Below are positions 26,276 to 35,523 of a stretch of DNA of 64,000 nucleotides, one piece after another. The DNA is from Treponema socranskii subsp. socranskii VPI DR56BR1116 = ATCC 35536 (GTDB lineage: Bacteria; Spirochaetota; Spirochaetia; Treponematales; Treponemataceae), in NCBI RefSeq assembly GCF_000468115.1, contig NZ_AVQI01000016.1, positions 1-64,000 of the forward strand, read 5' to 3'. Numbering within the stretch: the stretch's first letter is position 1; each line of letters opens with the position of its first letter. The notes beneath the pieces are model-generated. The model did no database searches, was not told the DNA's origin, and saw only the letters and a program-made list of their open reading frames with translations. A program made the position numbers and the translations under genes.

Positions 26276-28870
26276 TTATTGACGCCCGTCTTGCGTCAAG
26301 GAATTTGCAAGCACCGTTTCGACTTGTTTCGGTTTAACAAATTTGACGCGGAGTTTACCGTTTGCATATTCGACCGAAACGCTGTTCGACTTTTCCCCTC
26401 CACCCGAAAGGATTTCGACGGAAAGCGGATCTTCGATCTCTCTGCGGATAAGGCGGCGCATCGGGCGGGCACCCAATTCGGGTTCGTATCCGTGCTCGAT
26501 GAGGTATTCCCGCGCTTTCGGCTTTACGGAGATGACGATATTTTGCTCACGCATTCTGTCGGCAAGCTCTTTGATCTGTATGTCGAGTATCTGTCCGACT
26601 TCTTCTTTCGTAAGCGCGCCGAAAACGACGACGTCGTCGATACGGTTTAAAAGCTCGGGGCTCAGCCTCTTTTTCAATTCCCCGAGCGCACTCGCTTTTA
26701 TATCGTCGTACGACAAAAGCCCTTCGCCCGACGGCAAAAACCCGACACGGCTCCCGCTCGTAATCTGCCGCGCGCCCGCGTTGCTCGTCATGATGACGAC
26801 GGTATTTCGGAAGTTTACGGTGTGGCCGAGATTGTCGCTGAGTTCGCCTTCTTCGAGCAGCTGCAAAAGCAAATTGAATACGTCGGGATGCGCTTTTTCG
26901 ATTTCGTCGAGGAGGACGACCGAATACGGATGACGGCGCACCGCTTCGGTGAGCACGCCTCCCTCTTCGTAGCCGACATAGCCCGGAGGCGCTCCGACGA
27001 GCCGGCTCGCGTTGTGTTTTTCCATATAGTCGGACATATCGATACGCACAAGCATATCTTCGCTGCCGAATAAAAATTTCGCGAGCGCTTTTGCAAGCTG
27101 TGTTTTTCCGACACCGGTCGGGCCGAGAAAGATAAACGAGCCGAGCGGATGCTTCGGAGAGGAAACACCCGCCCTACTCCGCCTCACCGCGCCTGCGATG
27201 AGGTGTACCGCTTCCGCCTGCCCGATAACGCTTTTATGCATCTCTTCTTCCATGTGTACGAGGCGTTTCGTTTCCGACGAATCGAGCTGTTCGACGGGTA
27301 TGCCGGTCATCGAGCCGATAATGCGGCAAATATCCTGTTCGCTCACGTGTTTCCTGTTTTGCAAATTGCTGTTCCGCCAATATTCGCTGTACAGGTCAAG
27401 CCTTCTGCGAAGTTCGAGCACTTTGTCTCGCACGATTGCCGCACGTTCGTAATCCTGTTCTTCAACGAGGCGCCGTTTTTCCGCCGCAAGCTTTTCGATG
27501 CTCCGCTCCACTTCCGCAAGCTCCGCAGGTTTCGCTTCTTCCTGTATTTTTTTTGCGGCGCCCGCTTCGTCGAGTATGTCGATCGCTTTGTCGGGAAGAA
27601 AGCGCTCGGGGATATAGCGCCGGGAAAATTTGACGATCGCCGGAATCACGTCGTCGTCGAACACGATGCCGTGAAAATCTTCGTAGCGTTTTTTTATGCC
27701 TTCGAGAATGCGCACAGTATCGTCGTCCGTCGGCTCTTCAACTTTAACCATTTGGAAACGGCGTTCGAGAGCGGAATCCTTTTCGATATAGCGGCTGTAT
27801 TCCTTTGTCGTTGTCGCGCCGATGATTTGTATCTCTCCGCGGCTCAATGCGGGCTTGAGCATATTCGATGCATCCATCGTCCCTTCAGGGCCGCCCGCAC
27901 CGATGATCGTGTGCAATTCGTCGATAAATAAAATGACATTTTTATCGTCTCGAACTTCTTTCATCATTTTTTTCATGCGGTCTTCGAACTCTCCGCGGTA
28001 TTTCGTACCCGCAATGAGAGCCGCCAAATCGAGGGAGAGGATGCGTTTTTTAAGCAAATTGTGCGGTACGTTTCCCTTTGCGATGCGCTGGGCGAGGCCT
28101 TCGACAATCGCCGTCTTGCCGACACCCGGCTCTCCGATAAGTACGGGATTGTTTTTCGTGCGGCGAGAAAGCACTTGCACGATGCGCTGTATCTCTTTGC
28201 TCCGTCCGACGACGGGATCGTCTTTTTCTTCCCGCGCAATCTTTGTAATGTCGCGGCTGAACTCGGAGAGGAATGTCCGCTCGCTTCTGCTTTGCCGGAC
28301 TTGGCCTTGCGCCGCCGGACGGCCGATATCCGACGAAGGAAGAGATGCGCTCTCAGGTGTACCGAAAAAATTCTCAAGCGCGGTTTTTGCAAACGAGCGC
28401 GACGCTTTTTCGTTTACCGACGAAGGGGAATGCGCTTGGATTTCGGGGACGATGCGCCGCGCATCTTCGATCGTTATGTCGGCGTTTTCGAAAAATCGCG
28501 CCGTCGCGCTGCCCTCTTCTCTGATAGCCGAAAGCACTATGTGTTCCGTCCCCACATAATCGTTTCCGAGCGCACGGGACTCCATGCCTGCGATATCGAG
28601 CATCGCTTTTAAGCGGCGGCTCGGCGGCAAATCCGAAAGGGCGACGGATGCCGGATTCGATTTAAATTGCCGTTCGAGCGCGCGCTGAAACGAAAGCGTA
28701 TTGATGCGAAGCGAGCGGAGCAGCGTATAGCCCAGCCCCTCCGCACTTTTCAAAAGCGCAAGCAGCACGTGTTCCGGCAAAAGCTGATCGGCGCCGCTCT
28801 TCCGCCCTTCATCCTGAGCAAGGGCGGCGACAAGACGCTGTGCGCGCGGTGAAAATCCGATTCCGTTCAT
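26276..28870 (-). CDS. clpC: ATP-dependent Clp protease ATPase subunit ClpC
   Basis: An 864-residue Hsp100 unfoldase. Residues 1-150 are the double Clp_N repeat. The first AAA+ domain has Walker A GEPGVGKT (246-253) and FIDELH. A UVR motif ([14 protein letters not shown], about 469-482) in the middle region identifies ClpC rather than ClpB. The second AAA+ domain has GPTGVGKT (583-590) and a C-terminal ClpB_D2 small domain. I chose the second of two adjacent ATGs (28870), 5 nt after GGGGG. It unfolds substrates for ClpP. Last gene of mcsA-mcsB-clpC; no ctsR is present in the operon. Confidence 0.95.
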   Translation of the reverse strand: MNGIGFSPRAQRLVAALAQDEGRKSGADQLLPEHVLLALLKSAEGLGYTLLRSLRINTLSFQRALERQFKSNPASVALSDLPPSRRLKAMLDIAGMESRALGNDYVGTEHIVLSAIREEGSATARFFENADITIEDARRIVPEIQAHSPSSVNEKASRSFAKTALENFFGTPESASLPSSDIGRPAAQGQVRQSRSERTFLSEFSRDITKIAREEKDDPVVGRSKEIQRIVQVLSRRTKNNPVLIGEPGVGKTAIVEGLAQRIAKGNVPHNLLKKRILSLDLAALIAGTKYRGEFEDRMKKMMKEVRDDKNVILFIDELHTIIGAGGPEGTMDASNMLKPALSRGEIQIIGATTTKEYSRYIEKDSALERRFQMVKVEEPTDDDTVRILEGIKKRYEDFHGIVFDDDVIPAIVKFSRRYIPERFLPDKAIDILDEAGAAKKIQEEAKPAELAEVERSIEKLAAEKRRLVEEQDYERAAIVRDKVLELRRRLDLYSEYWRNSNLQNRKHVSEQDICRIIGSMTGIPVEQLDSSETKRLVHMEEEMHKSVIGQAEAVHLIAGAVRRSRAGVSSPKHPLGSFIFLGPTGVGKTQLAKALAKFLFGSEDMLVRIDMSDYMEKHNASRLVGAPPGYVGYEEGGVLTEAVRRHPYSVVLLDEIEKAHPDVFNLLLQLLEEGELSDNLGHTVNFRNTVVIMTSNAGARQITSGSRVGFLPSGEGLLSYDDIKASALGELKKRLSPELLNRIDDVVVFGALTKEEVGQILDIQIKELADRMREQNIVISVKPKAREYLIEHGYEPELGARPMRRLIRREIEDPLSVEILSGGGEKSNSVSVEYANGKLRVKFVKPKQVETVLANSLTQDGRQ

Positions 28871-28891
28871 CATATCCCCCAAAGATTACAA

Positions 28892-29977
28892 TCATAAATT
28901 AAACTGTACGGCTTCAAAAGCTTCCTGCACGATGAGCGCGCGCAGCCGTTCGATTTTCAAGCGTGTATCGTTTTGAATATCCGCTTCAAACGAAAAGCCG
29001 CCGTTTTTCAGCAAAAACTCGAGGTGTCCGTCCTGCACGCGGTAAAGCAGACTGCACAGAACGCCGTCGTCGATCCCCTGCAAAATGCCCGAATCGAGTC
29101 CCCATTTGACCGCGGAGACGATCGACACGCTCTGTTTGAGCGAAAGGAGCACGCTGAACTTCGCTTCGGCAAAAGCGCGCAGTATGATATTGCGCACTTG
29201 TGTCGATTTATTTTCGGCACATCGCTTCCGAAACTTGCGCTCGGCTTCCGCAAGATATTTACCGGCGCTTTCAACGCTCGCCGTCTGATCGAATTCACTG
29301 CCCGAAAGCGACGAAGCGGTTGCGATATCGTAATACGATCCGAGCGATACGCCGTAGCCGTCGCCCGTACCGTATACCGAAAACACGTCGAGTCCCTTTG
29401 CGCGCACGTCGTTGAGAACCGCATCCGCTTCTCCTGAAAACGTCAGGGAGGGCAAGTGGACTCGGATCGAAACCTTCATGCCGCTTCCCGCATCCGAAAG
29501 GATCGACGTGAGATAGCCGAATTCGTAGGAAGCGGCGAATTGCAGCGTCTTTTGCATACCGTCGTCGCAAAGGCGGCACTCATCGAATGCACGGGCACAA
29601 TTCAAGCCCGGCTCAAAAGACGCGATGCGCACGTGGTCTGTGCTGTTGACGCGGCACGAAAGACGCCCGTCTCCCTTCATGACGATACCGGAAGCCCCGC
29701 TGCCGTCGAGCACGCCGCGCTCTTCCAAAATCTTTTTTGCGAGAGCATCGAGCATCTCCGTATTCACGACGTGATAATCGTCGGGATTTTCAAAATGCGA
29801 AAAAGCATCGAACACAAGCGTCTGCACGCGTTCGGCTTCGTCTTTTTTTTCAGCCGACGGAAATAAAAAATCGGCGAGGTTCCGCGCAAGACGCACGCGC
29901 GTGGACACGACGACATCCCCGTCTTTTCCCGCATACGAATACCACGGTCTGCCGGCAGGGACTGCGGCGCTAGGCAT
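28892..29977 (-). CDS. mcsB: McsB-like protein (guanido phosphotransferase fold), active site altered
   Basis: A 361-residue homologue of protein-arginine kinase McsB, which in Bacillus marks proteins for ClpCP. The start at 29977 overlaps mcsA by 8 nt, has a G-rich ribosome site and gives the usual length; an ATG at 30067 is less likely. The N-terminal STRVRLARNL and the NxxDHxRI frame are kept. Several catalytic positions differ from B. subtilis McsB as I recall it: NEEDH is NSTDH (111-115), YLTSCPTNVGTGLR becomes YLTSILSDAGSGMK, and the C-terminal RDxxRA phosphoarginine site reads NDTRLK. It may be an inactive adaptor. The gene lies between mcsA and clpC. Confidence 0.85.
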   Translation of the reverse strand: MPSAAVPAGRPWYSYAGKDGDVVVSTRVRLARNLADFLFPSAEKKDEAERVQTLVFDAFSHFENPDDYHVVNTEMLDALAKKILEERGVLDGSGASGIVMKGDGRLSCRVNSTDHVRIASFEPGLNCARAFDECRLCDDGMQKTLQFAASYEFGYLTSILSDAGSGMKVSIRVHLPSLTFSGEADAVLNDVRAKGLDVFSVYGTGDGYGVSLGSYYDIATASSLSGSEFDQTASVESAGKYLAEAERKFRKRCAENKSTQVRNIILRAFAEAKFSVLLSLKQSVSIVSAVKWGLDSGILQGIDDGVLCSLLYRVQDGHLEFLLKNGGFSFEADIQNDTRLKIERLRALIVQEAFEAVQFNL

Positions 29978-30506
29978 TTTCCGCCCCCGTACCGGCATCC
30001 GATCCGTCGGCGACCGCCCCCCGTTCGAGGGCGCGCAGGTAATCGCGGTAAATCGCCGCTTTTTCATAATCTTCGTTTTGTATCGACTGTTCGAGCTTCG
30101 CTTCCAAATCGATGCGGTCGGTCAAACGCGAACGGAAAGTCGCAATCCGTCTGGGCATCGAACCGGTATAAGTACCCGTAATGCCGTGCTTCGCCATCAC
30201 CGCCGGCAGTTCGGATTTGAAAGTTTCGTAGCATTCGGGACAGCCTGCTTTGCCGGATTTTTTTATCGCGGCAAAACTCGTGCCGCAAACTCGGCAAAGC
30301 TTTCCCGCTTCCATCGTACCGATAGCTTCCGTCTTTGCGACGGCGTCGAAGAGCGAGCGGATCGATTTTTGAATGCGTTCGGGATCCGGGGAGAGACCGT
30401 TTTTGACGGCACACTCCATGCAGATATGGATTTTCTTTTGAGACGTTTTCGTTGTCTGTTCGATAAAGAACACCGCTTCGCGTTTGCGGCAAAAATCACA
30501 CAGCAT
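29970..30506 (-). CDS. mcsA: McsA-like zinc-finger protein with UVR motif
   Basis: A 178-residue activator of McsB and ClpC. Four CxxC pairs at C3/C6, C29/C32, C71/C74 and C89/C92 would bind two zinc ions. The C-terminal UVR motif is NEDYEKAAIYRDYLRAL (144-160). The gene heads the mcsA-mcsB-clpC operon. A TATAGT -10 box lies 9 nt before the ATG, overlapping the end of the lolE-like gene. Confidence 0.9.
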   Translation of the reverse strand: MLCDFCRKREAVFFIEQTTKTSQKKIHICMECAVKNGLSPDPERIQKSIRSLFDAVAKTEAIGTMEAGKLCRVCGTSFAAIKKSGKAGCPECYETFKSELPAVMAKHGITGTYTGSMPRRIATFRSRLTDRIDLEAKLEQSIQNEDYEKAAIYRDYLRALERGAVADGSDAGTGAENA

Positions 30507-30515
30507 AGCGCACTC

Positions 30516-30521
30516 ACTATA
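30516..30521 (-). promoter_or_regulatory. -10 box 9 nt from the mcsA start codon
   Basis: On the minus strand TATAGT is followed by 9 nt and the mcsA ATG. The intervening sequence GAGTGCGCT has only a weak ribosome-binding resemblance. Confidence 0.35.
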
Positions 30522-31850
30522 TCACACTTTGCGCAATGTTTCGAGCGGCTTTTCATTACCGGCTCTGTACGCCGGAATGACGGAAGCCGCAAGCGCCAAA
30601 AGCACCGTCGATACGACGATCACTGCCGTATCTCGGAACGGGATGACGACGGATATCTCCGAAAGGTAATAGGCGGGATCCATCAAATCGATATGCGCAA
30701 GAGAATTAATATCGTATCCTCTTATAATATACAAAAATTTTGCCGCAGCGTTTACGCTTTTTTCAAAAAAAACGATGATGCTCTTTACGTTTACCGCGCA
30801 CGCGAGTCCTATCGGAAGACCGATGAGCACGCCGCCGAAACCCGCAGCCGTTCCCGCAGCGAGAAACGCGAACGCGATGCCGTGCCGGGTGCCGCCGAGA
30901 CTTTTTATAACTGCGATTTCGCGCCGCTTTTCGGCAACGAGCATGACGAGCGATGATGAAATATTGATCGACGCGACGAGCACGATGAGCAGCATGATAA
31001 AGACGAGCATGATTTTCGTCGAAGCGAAATTTTCATACTTGTCCAGATTGAGTTCATCCCAGCGGTAAAAGTCGGCATCGAACGGAAACGCATCGCGCAG
31101 CGAGCTTTGAACGCGCACGAGTTCGGGAGAAAACGCGTTTTCGGTTTCGACAAGCACCGAATACGCTCCCGTTCCCGCCCTGATGATATCGAAGCCCGTA
31201 TCGAGCGGCACAAAGAGCCACGCCGCATCGAGCTCTTGATACCCCGACGAAACGACGGCGGCGACGGAAAGCAAAGCCGCTTTCGGCAGCACCGTTCCGT
31301 CCGCATTCGCTTGAGCGGTTATCAATCGGAACTTATCGCCCGAGCGGATGCCGAGCCGCTTTGCCGTCTCTTCTCCGACAACGGCAGCTTTCGCTCCGCT
31401 TTTAAAATCACCGATATCGCCGTCCGTGACGCGAAAGAGAGAAGCGAAGGATTTGTTTTCCGAAAAGACTTCAGGCAGGACGGCGCGCACTTGCACACCG
31501 CACCGATACGAAGCGCCCGAGGCGAGCGCGGAAGCGTCGATTTCGGGATAGGCATTCGTAACGCCTTCTACCGTTTTAAGACGGGACGCAAAACGCGTAA
31601 AAGAAGCTGCGTCCGAAACGAAGGGAGAAGACGATTCGACGGCCGCTTCGATGTGAGAGCTTGAAAGACCGATGATGCGTTCCGTCATCCCTTGAATCAT
31701 ACCGTTTGAAACGGCGAGCACGACGATGAGCGGTACGAGACTTATGCCGATGCACAGAAGAGAGGCAGAAAGACTCTGCCGCGCGGCCGAACTTTCACCT
31801 TTCGGAAAGAGGATGCGGTATGCCAATAAAAGCGAACTCTTTATCGTCAT
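30522..31850 (-). CDS. LolC/LolE-like lipoprotein-releasing permease (FtsX family)
   Basis: A 442-residue inner-membrane protein. The first helix with the Lol-type motif (PLIVVLAVSNGMIQGM, about 35-55) is followed by a large periplasmic MacB-like domain, then three C-terminal helices with the FtsX loop EKRREIAVIKSLGG. With the LolD ATPase 3 nt upstream and a second permease it would extract lipoproteins from the inner membrane. Spirochaetes are rich in lipoproteins. Whether this copy is LolC or LolE cannot be said. Confidence 0.85.
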   Translation of the reverse strand: MTIKSSLLLAYRILFPKGESSAARQSLSASLLCIGISLVPLIVVLAVSNGMIQGMTERIIGLSSSHIEAAVESSSPFVSDAASFTRFASRLKTVEGVTNAYPEIDASALASGASYRCGVQVRAVLPEVFSENKSFASLFRVTDGDIGDFKSGAKAAVVGEETAKRLGIRSGDKFRLITAQANADGTVLPKAALLSVAAVVSSGYQELDAAWLFVPLDTGFDIIRAGTGAYSVLVETENAFSPELVRVQSSLRDAFPFDADFYRWDELNLDKYENFASTKIMLVFIMLLIVLVASINISSSLVMLVAEKRREIAVIKSLGGTRHGIAFAFLAAGTAAGFGGVLIGLPIGLACAVNVKSIIVFFEKSVNAAAKFLYIIRGYDINSLAHIDLMDPAYYLSEISVVIPFRDTAVIVVSTVLLALAASVIPAYRAGNEKPLETLRKV

Positions 31851-31853
31851 ACT

Positions 31854-32534
31854 TCAATCCGCCGCTTCGAGTTTTCCGCCGGCAATCGAATAGCGCACCG
31901 ATCCCTTCGCCGCCAAGTTTTGATCGTGCGTTACCATGATGAGCGTTTTGCGGTATTTATCCGCAATCGAAAAAAGCAGATTTCCGACGATCTCAGCGTT
32001 CACGGGATCGAGGTTTCCCGTCGGTTCATCCGCGAGGATGAGATGCGGATCGTTGATAAGAGCGCGTGCGACCGCAGCCCGTTGGCGTTCGCCGCCCGAA
32101 AGCTCGGAAGGCAGATGGTGCAGGCGGTCTTGAAGACCGACATCTTCGAGCAAACGCTCGGCGCGGCTTATCGCGTCTTTTTTTGAAACGCCTGCCATAT
32201 ATGCCGGAAGATAGACGTTTTCAAGAGCCGTAAAATCCTTTAAGAGATAATGAAATTGAAACACGAATCCGAGAAAATGCGAGCGGTAATCGGCTTGCGC
32301 GTTTTCATCGAGGGCGGTGATATCCCGGCCGCCCGAGCGCACGATACCCGACGTCGCCGAATCGATGCCGCCGATGATGTTGAGCAGCGTGCTTTTGCCG
32401 CAGCCGCTTTCTCCGGTAATGACGACTTTACTGCCTTCTTCGACCGAAAGGTCGAGCGCTTTTAAAACGGTCAGCGTCTCTCCCGTCGAGACATAAGTTT
32501 TTTCAAGATTTTCGATATGAACGATTTCACTCAT
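31854..32534 (-). CDS. lolD: LolD-like ABC ATPase
   Basis: A 226-residue ATPase. Walker A GESGCGKST, signature LSGGERQRAAVARAL, Walker B LILADEPTGNLD, switch histidine MVTHDQNLA. The ATG at 32534 has GGAGG 9 nt upstream; the frame extending to 32552 has no such site. It overlaps the upstream permease gene by 8 nt. Member of the MacB/LolD/FtsE group; its position between two Lol-type permeases favours LolD. Confidence 0.9.
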   Translation of the reverse strand: MSEIVHIENLEKTYVSTGETLTVLKALDLSVEEGSKVVITGESGCGKSTLLNIIGGIDSATSGIVRSGGRDITALDENAQADYRSHFLGFVFQFHYLLKDFTALENVYLPAYMAGVSKKDAISRAERLLEDVGLQDRLHHLPSELSGGERQRAAVARALINDPHLILADEPTGNLDPVNAEIVGNLLFSIADKYRKTLIMVTHDQNLAAKGSVRYSIAGGKLEAAD

Positions 32535-33834
32535 CGTGGAGCACCTCCGCAACCGTCATTTTCAAAATATCCCTGCTCGCAGCGTACGAGGCAGCAAGAG
32601 GAGATGCGATACCGAACAGCGCGATCATAAAAACTTCAAACGGAAAGATACGCGCGGGAACGGCCGCATAGAGCATAAACATCGGATTTTCGCGGATAAA
32701 GGCCGCGCTTTCGGGTGAAAACAAAAGCGTAAAAAAATACTGCGTACGGTACAGCGCTTCCGACGCGAACAAAAATACGCCCCCGATATTGACGCAGATC
32801 AAAAGTCCCAAAAGTACACCGCCGACGGCTCCCGCACAGCCGGTAAAAAATCCGCGCAGGATAAAGATCGATTTGATTTCGCCGCCTTTTCCTCCGAGAG
32901 CCGCCAAAATCGAAATCTCGCGACGCCGCTCGTAAACCAGACGACGCATACCGCTGTAGATATTGATCGCAACGACGACAAAGATCAACAGCACGAGGAT
33001 CATGAGCATATTTTTTTCCACGCGAAGCGCGCCGAAAAACGAGCGGTTATACTCCCGCCAGGATACGGCCGTAAGTGCCGGAAAGAATGCCTTAATTTTT
33101 CCGATGATATGGGAGTCGAACGATTCGCGCCGCAATTTTACGCCGTATACTTTTTCGGCGCTTCGCCCGAAATTCTTTTTTCCCGATTCGAGGTTGATAA
33201 ATGCGTAGGATGCGTTTATATCGGCATAGCCCGAATAAAAAATACCGGCAACGCGAAAACGTCTCGTCCGCGACAGGAGCGCAACATCGCTTCCTCCCGA
33301 AAGCGCGAGCAGCGTCACTTCACTTCCCGTCCGCACACCGAGCGAATCGGCAAGGGACGAGCCGAGCACTATCTCGTCTTCGCCTTCGATCGAAAAGCTG
33401 CCTGAAACCATGAGCACTTCCCGTGCAAACCCCGCGTCCCTTTCCGCGATATCCCGAGGCAATGCACGGATGAGGGCAGGTGCCTGTCCGCCCGAAGAAG
33501 CGGCCATAAAGCTCTGCGCTTCGTAAAAGGGTATTGCCGAAACGATGTCTTTTTCGCTTTTGCACCACGACGCAAAGCGCTCCTCCGTATCGTCCGTCAC
33601 GCCGCGCACTTGAATGTGATACGACGAAACTTCCATGATCGCATCTTTGAATTCCATTTGAAAGCCGTTCATAACGCTCATGACGACGATGAGCGTCATA
33701 ATGCCGAAACAGATCCCGAGAGAAGCGAAAAAGGACGTCACCGCCGAGCGGCCGTTTCTGTCGACTCGCGAAAATCGTCTCGACACGAAAGCGATCCAGC
33801 GAAAACGAAATATATTATTAATGTTTCGTATCAT
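32527..33834 (-). CDS. LolC/LolE-like lipoprotein-releasing permease (FtsX family)
   Basis: A 435-residue permease. The first helix carries the family motif GIMTLIVVMSVMNGFQ (about 44-60). A periplasmic domain of about 200 residues follows, then C-terminal helices with YERRREISILAALGGKGGEI. Start ATG at 33834 lies inside the end of the preceding gene (17-nt overlap). Partner of the permease at 30522-31850 in a heterodimeric LolCDE-like exporter. Confidence 0.88.
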   Translation of the reverse strand: MIRNINNIFRFRWIAFVSRRFSRVDRNGRSAVTSFFASLGICFGIMTLIVVMSVMNGFQMEFKDAIMEVSSYHIQVRGVTDDTEERFASWCKSEKDIVSAIPFYEAQSFMAASSGGQAPALIRALPRDIAERDAGFAREVLMVSGSFSIEGEDEIVLGSSLADSLGVRTGSEVTLLALSGGSDVALLSRTRRFRVAGIFYSGYADINASYAFINLESGKKNFGRSAEKVYGVKLRRESFDSHIIGKIKAFFPALTAVSWREYNRSFFGALRVEKNMLMILVLLIFVVVAINIYSGMRRLVYERRREISILAALGGKGGEIKSIFILRGFFTGCAGAVGGVLLGLLICVNIGGVFLFASEALYRTQYFFTLLFSPESAAFIRENPMFMLYAAVPARIFPFEVFMIALFGIASPLAASYAASRDILKMTVAEVLHDE

Positions 33835-34633
33835 ATTTTTTCGTCCGCAGTACGCGGTCTCCGTTTTTTATCGTTTCGCGAATCTTTTCCCCTGCGGCAT
33901 ACTCCGAAATCACGGTATATCCGTCATCGAAATAGAGCGTCGTTACGTATGCATCGTCTTGCGCGTATACCGTCTTTATGCGCAGCGTTCCGTCTTCATA
34001 AAAATAATAATCGGGCTTTTCTCCGCCTGCGGCATAGTCGTATATTTTTTTTTGCACGCGCACGGCGGCAAGCTGCGATTTTTTTTCATCGGCGTATTCA
34101 TAGCGCGATTTTTCTTCTTCGAGAATTTTATTTCCATCCGCATAAAGCCGCGTCATCTTCGTGTCGGGAATCTGCGTGCCGTCTTTATCGACAAAAAAAT
34201 CGGTACGGGAAATCACTCTCCCCTCATCGTCATAAAACCTTTCCTCTCGGCAGCCTTCCCTTTCGGTCACCGAAGATGCGGGATACGCTCCCTCCGTTTT
34301 ATAATAAAAGGTTTCGGTGCTTTCGCGCACGCTTTCCTTCGCCGTCGAAGCGATCTTCCATACGTCGCGTTTGACAAGGCGCATGAGAGCGTCGTAGGTT
34401 TTCCGCACCGCCGTTTTGCCGGATGCGTTTACCGTAACGCTCTCATCGTTTGCGTCCGAAAGCGTAAAGCGCTCCGCATCGAATGCAAAAGCTTTGAGCT
34501 TTCCTTCGGCATCGAGGGAAAACCGGCTGAGGGCATCGCTTTCCGCGCCATTCCCTTCCGGCGATTCGCCGGCTCCCGTCTGCACGGCAACGAACGCGAG
34601 ACAGCATAGTATGAATGCAGCTCTTCGGTTCAC
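33818..34633 (-). CDS. exported protein of unknown function with YwqK/MORN-like repeats
   Basis: A 271-residue protein starting with GTG one base after the ftsY stop. It has a signal peptide (MNRRAAFILCCLAFVAVQTGAG). The second half is made of short beta repeats such as ERFYDDEGRVISRTDFF, DYYFYEDGTLRIKTVY and LYFDDGYTVISEY, which resemble YwqK or MORN-type antitoxin/repeat proteins. The gene lies between ftsY and the lolC-like gene and overlaps the latter, so it may help lipoprotein export or envelope assembly. No function can be assigned. Confidence 0.75.
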   Translation of the reverse strand: MNRRAAFILCCLAFVAVQTGAGESPEGNGAESDALSRFSLDAEGKLKAFAFDAERFTLSDANDESVTVNASGKTAVRKTYDALMRLVKRDVWKIASTAKESVRESTETFYYKTEGAYPASSVTEREGCREERFYDDEGRVISRTDFFVDKDGTQIPDTKMTRLYADGNKILEEEKSRYEYADEKKSQLAAVRVQKKIYDYAAGGEKPDYYFYEDGTLRIKTVYAQDDAYVTTLYFDDGYTVISEYAAGEKIRETIKNGDRVLRTKKYDTKH

Positions 34634-34634
34634 C

Positions 34635-35513
34635 TTATTCCGATCCTAAAAATTCTTTTACGTAGCGTTCGGCGCTGAACGGCGCGATATCTCCGTATTT
34701 TTCTCCGGTACATACAAAGGCGACCGGAATACCGAGTTCTTTGCCGACGGAAACGGCGATGCCGCCCTTTGCCGTCGAATCGTATTTTGTCAAAACAAGC
34801 GCGTCGACGGAAACGGCTTCTCCGAAAACTTCCGCCTGTCTGAACGCGTTTTGTCCCGTCGTCGCATCCACGACGAGGATACGTTTATAGCAACCTTCGT
34901 CGGCTTTTTGGAGACAGGTACGGTCGATCTTTCCGAGCTCGCGTACGAGGTTTTCTTTATTGTGCAGCCTGCCCGCCGTATCCGCAAGCACGAGCCCCCC
35001 GCCCTTTGCTCGGACGGCGTCTGCCGCATCGAAGACGACGGCGGCGGGATCCGATCCGTGCTGATGGCTTACGACGCGCACGCCGAGATTTTCCCCGTGC
35101 AGGGCAAGCTGTTCGATCGCGGCGGCGCGGAAGGTGTCGGCTGAAGCAAGCACCACTTCGCCCGAAATCGCATCTTTAAACGCGTTCGCAAGTTTTGCGC
35201 TCGTCGTCGTCTTTCCGACACCGTTTACGCCGAGCAGCATCCACACATTCGTTTTGCCGGAAACGGGAACGAGAGAGACCTCTTTGACGCAGCGCAAAAG
35301 AATCGCTTCGAGTTCGTGCATGACTTCGTCTTTTCCGTGCGCATGATTTTTTTGACAGGCGACTCTAAGCTCGTCCGCGATTTCGACCGCCGCCTTTGCG
35401 CCGACATCCCCCTCGATGAGCGCATCGGTTAAATCGTCGAAGATCGCTTCATCGTCTTTATCGCGTCCTCCGAATAAATCGCGCATCCGCTGCGCAAAAG
35501 AAATCTTTGCCAT
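34635..35513 (-). CDS. ftsY: signal recognition particle receptor FtsY
   Basis: A 292-residue SRP GTPase. The N domain is about 1-90; the G domain has GVNGVGKTTTSAKLA (G1), DTFRAAAIEQL (G2), DTAGRLHNKENL (G3), TKYDSTAKGG (G4) and the closing GEKYGDIAPF. The start at 35513 (MAKISFAQRMRDLFGG) follows GGAGATATT. It lacks the long acidic A domain of E. coli FtsY. It docks ribosome-SRP complexes at the membrane. Confidence 0.96.
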   Translation of the reverse strand: MAKISFAQRMRDLFGGRDKDDEAIFDDLTDALIEGDVGAKAAVEIADELRVACQKNHAHGKDEVMHELEAILLRCVKEVSLVPVSGKTNVWMLLGVNGVGKTTTSAKLANAFKDAISGEVVLASADTFRAAAIEQLALHGENLGVRVVSHQHGSDPAAVVFDAADAVRAKGGGLVLADTAGRLHNKENLVRELGKIDRTCLQKADEGCYKRILVVDATTGQNAFRQAEVFGEAVSVDALVLTKYDSTAKGGIAVSVGKELGIPVAFVCTGEKYGDIAPFSAERYVKEFLGSE

Positions 35514-35523
35514 AATATCTCCG

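Noticed and set aside
30522-33834. MacB-type macrolide or peptide exporter
   Set aside because: Two separate FtsX permeases flanking one ATPase, with the MNGF-type first helix, match LolCDE organisation better than MacB, in which ATPase and permease are fused.
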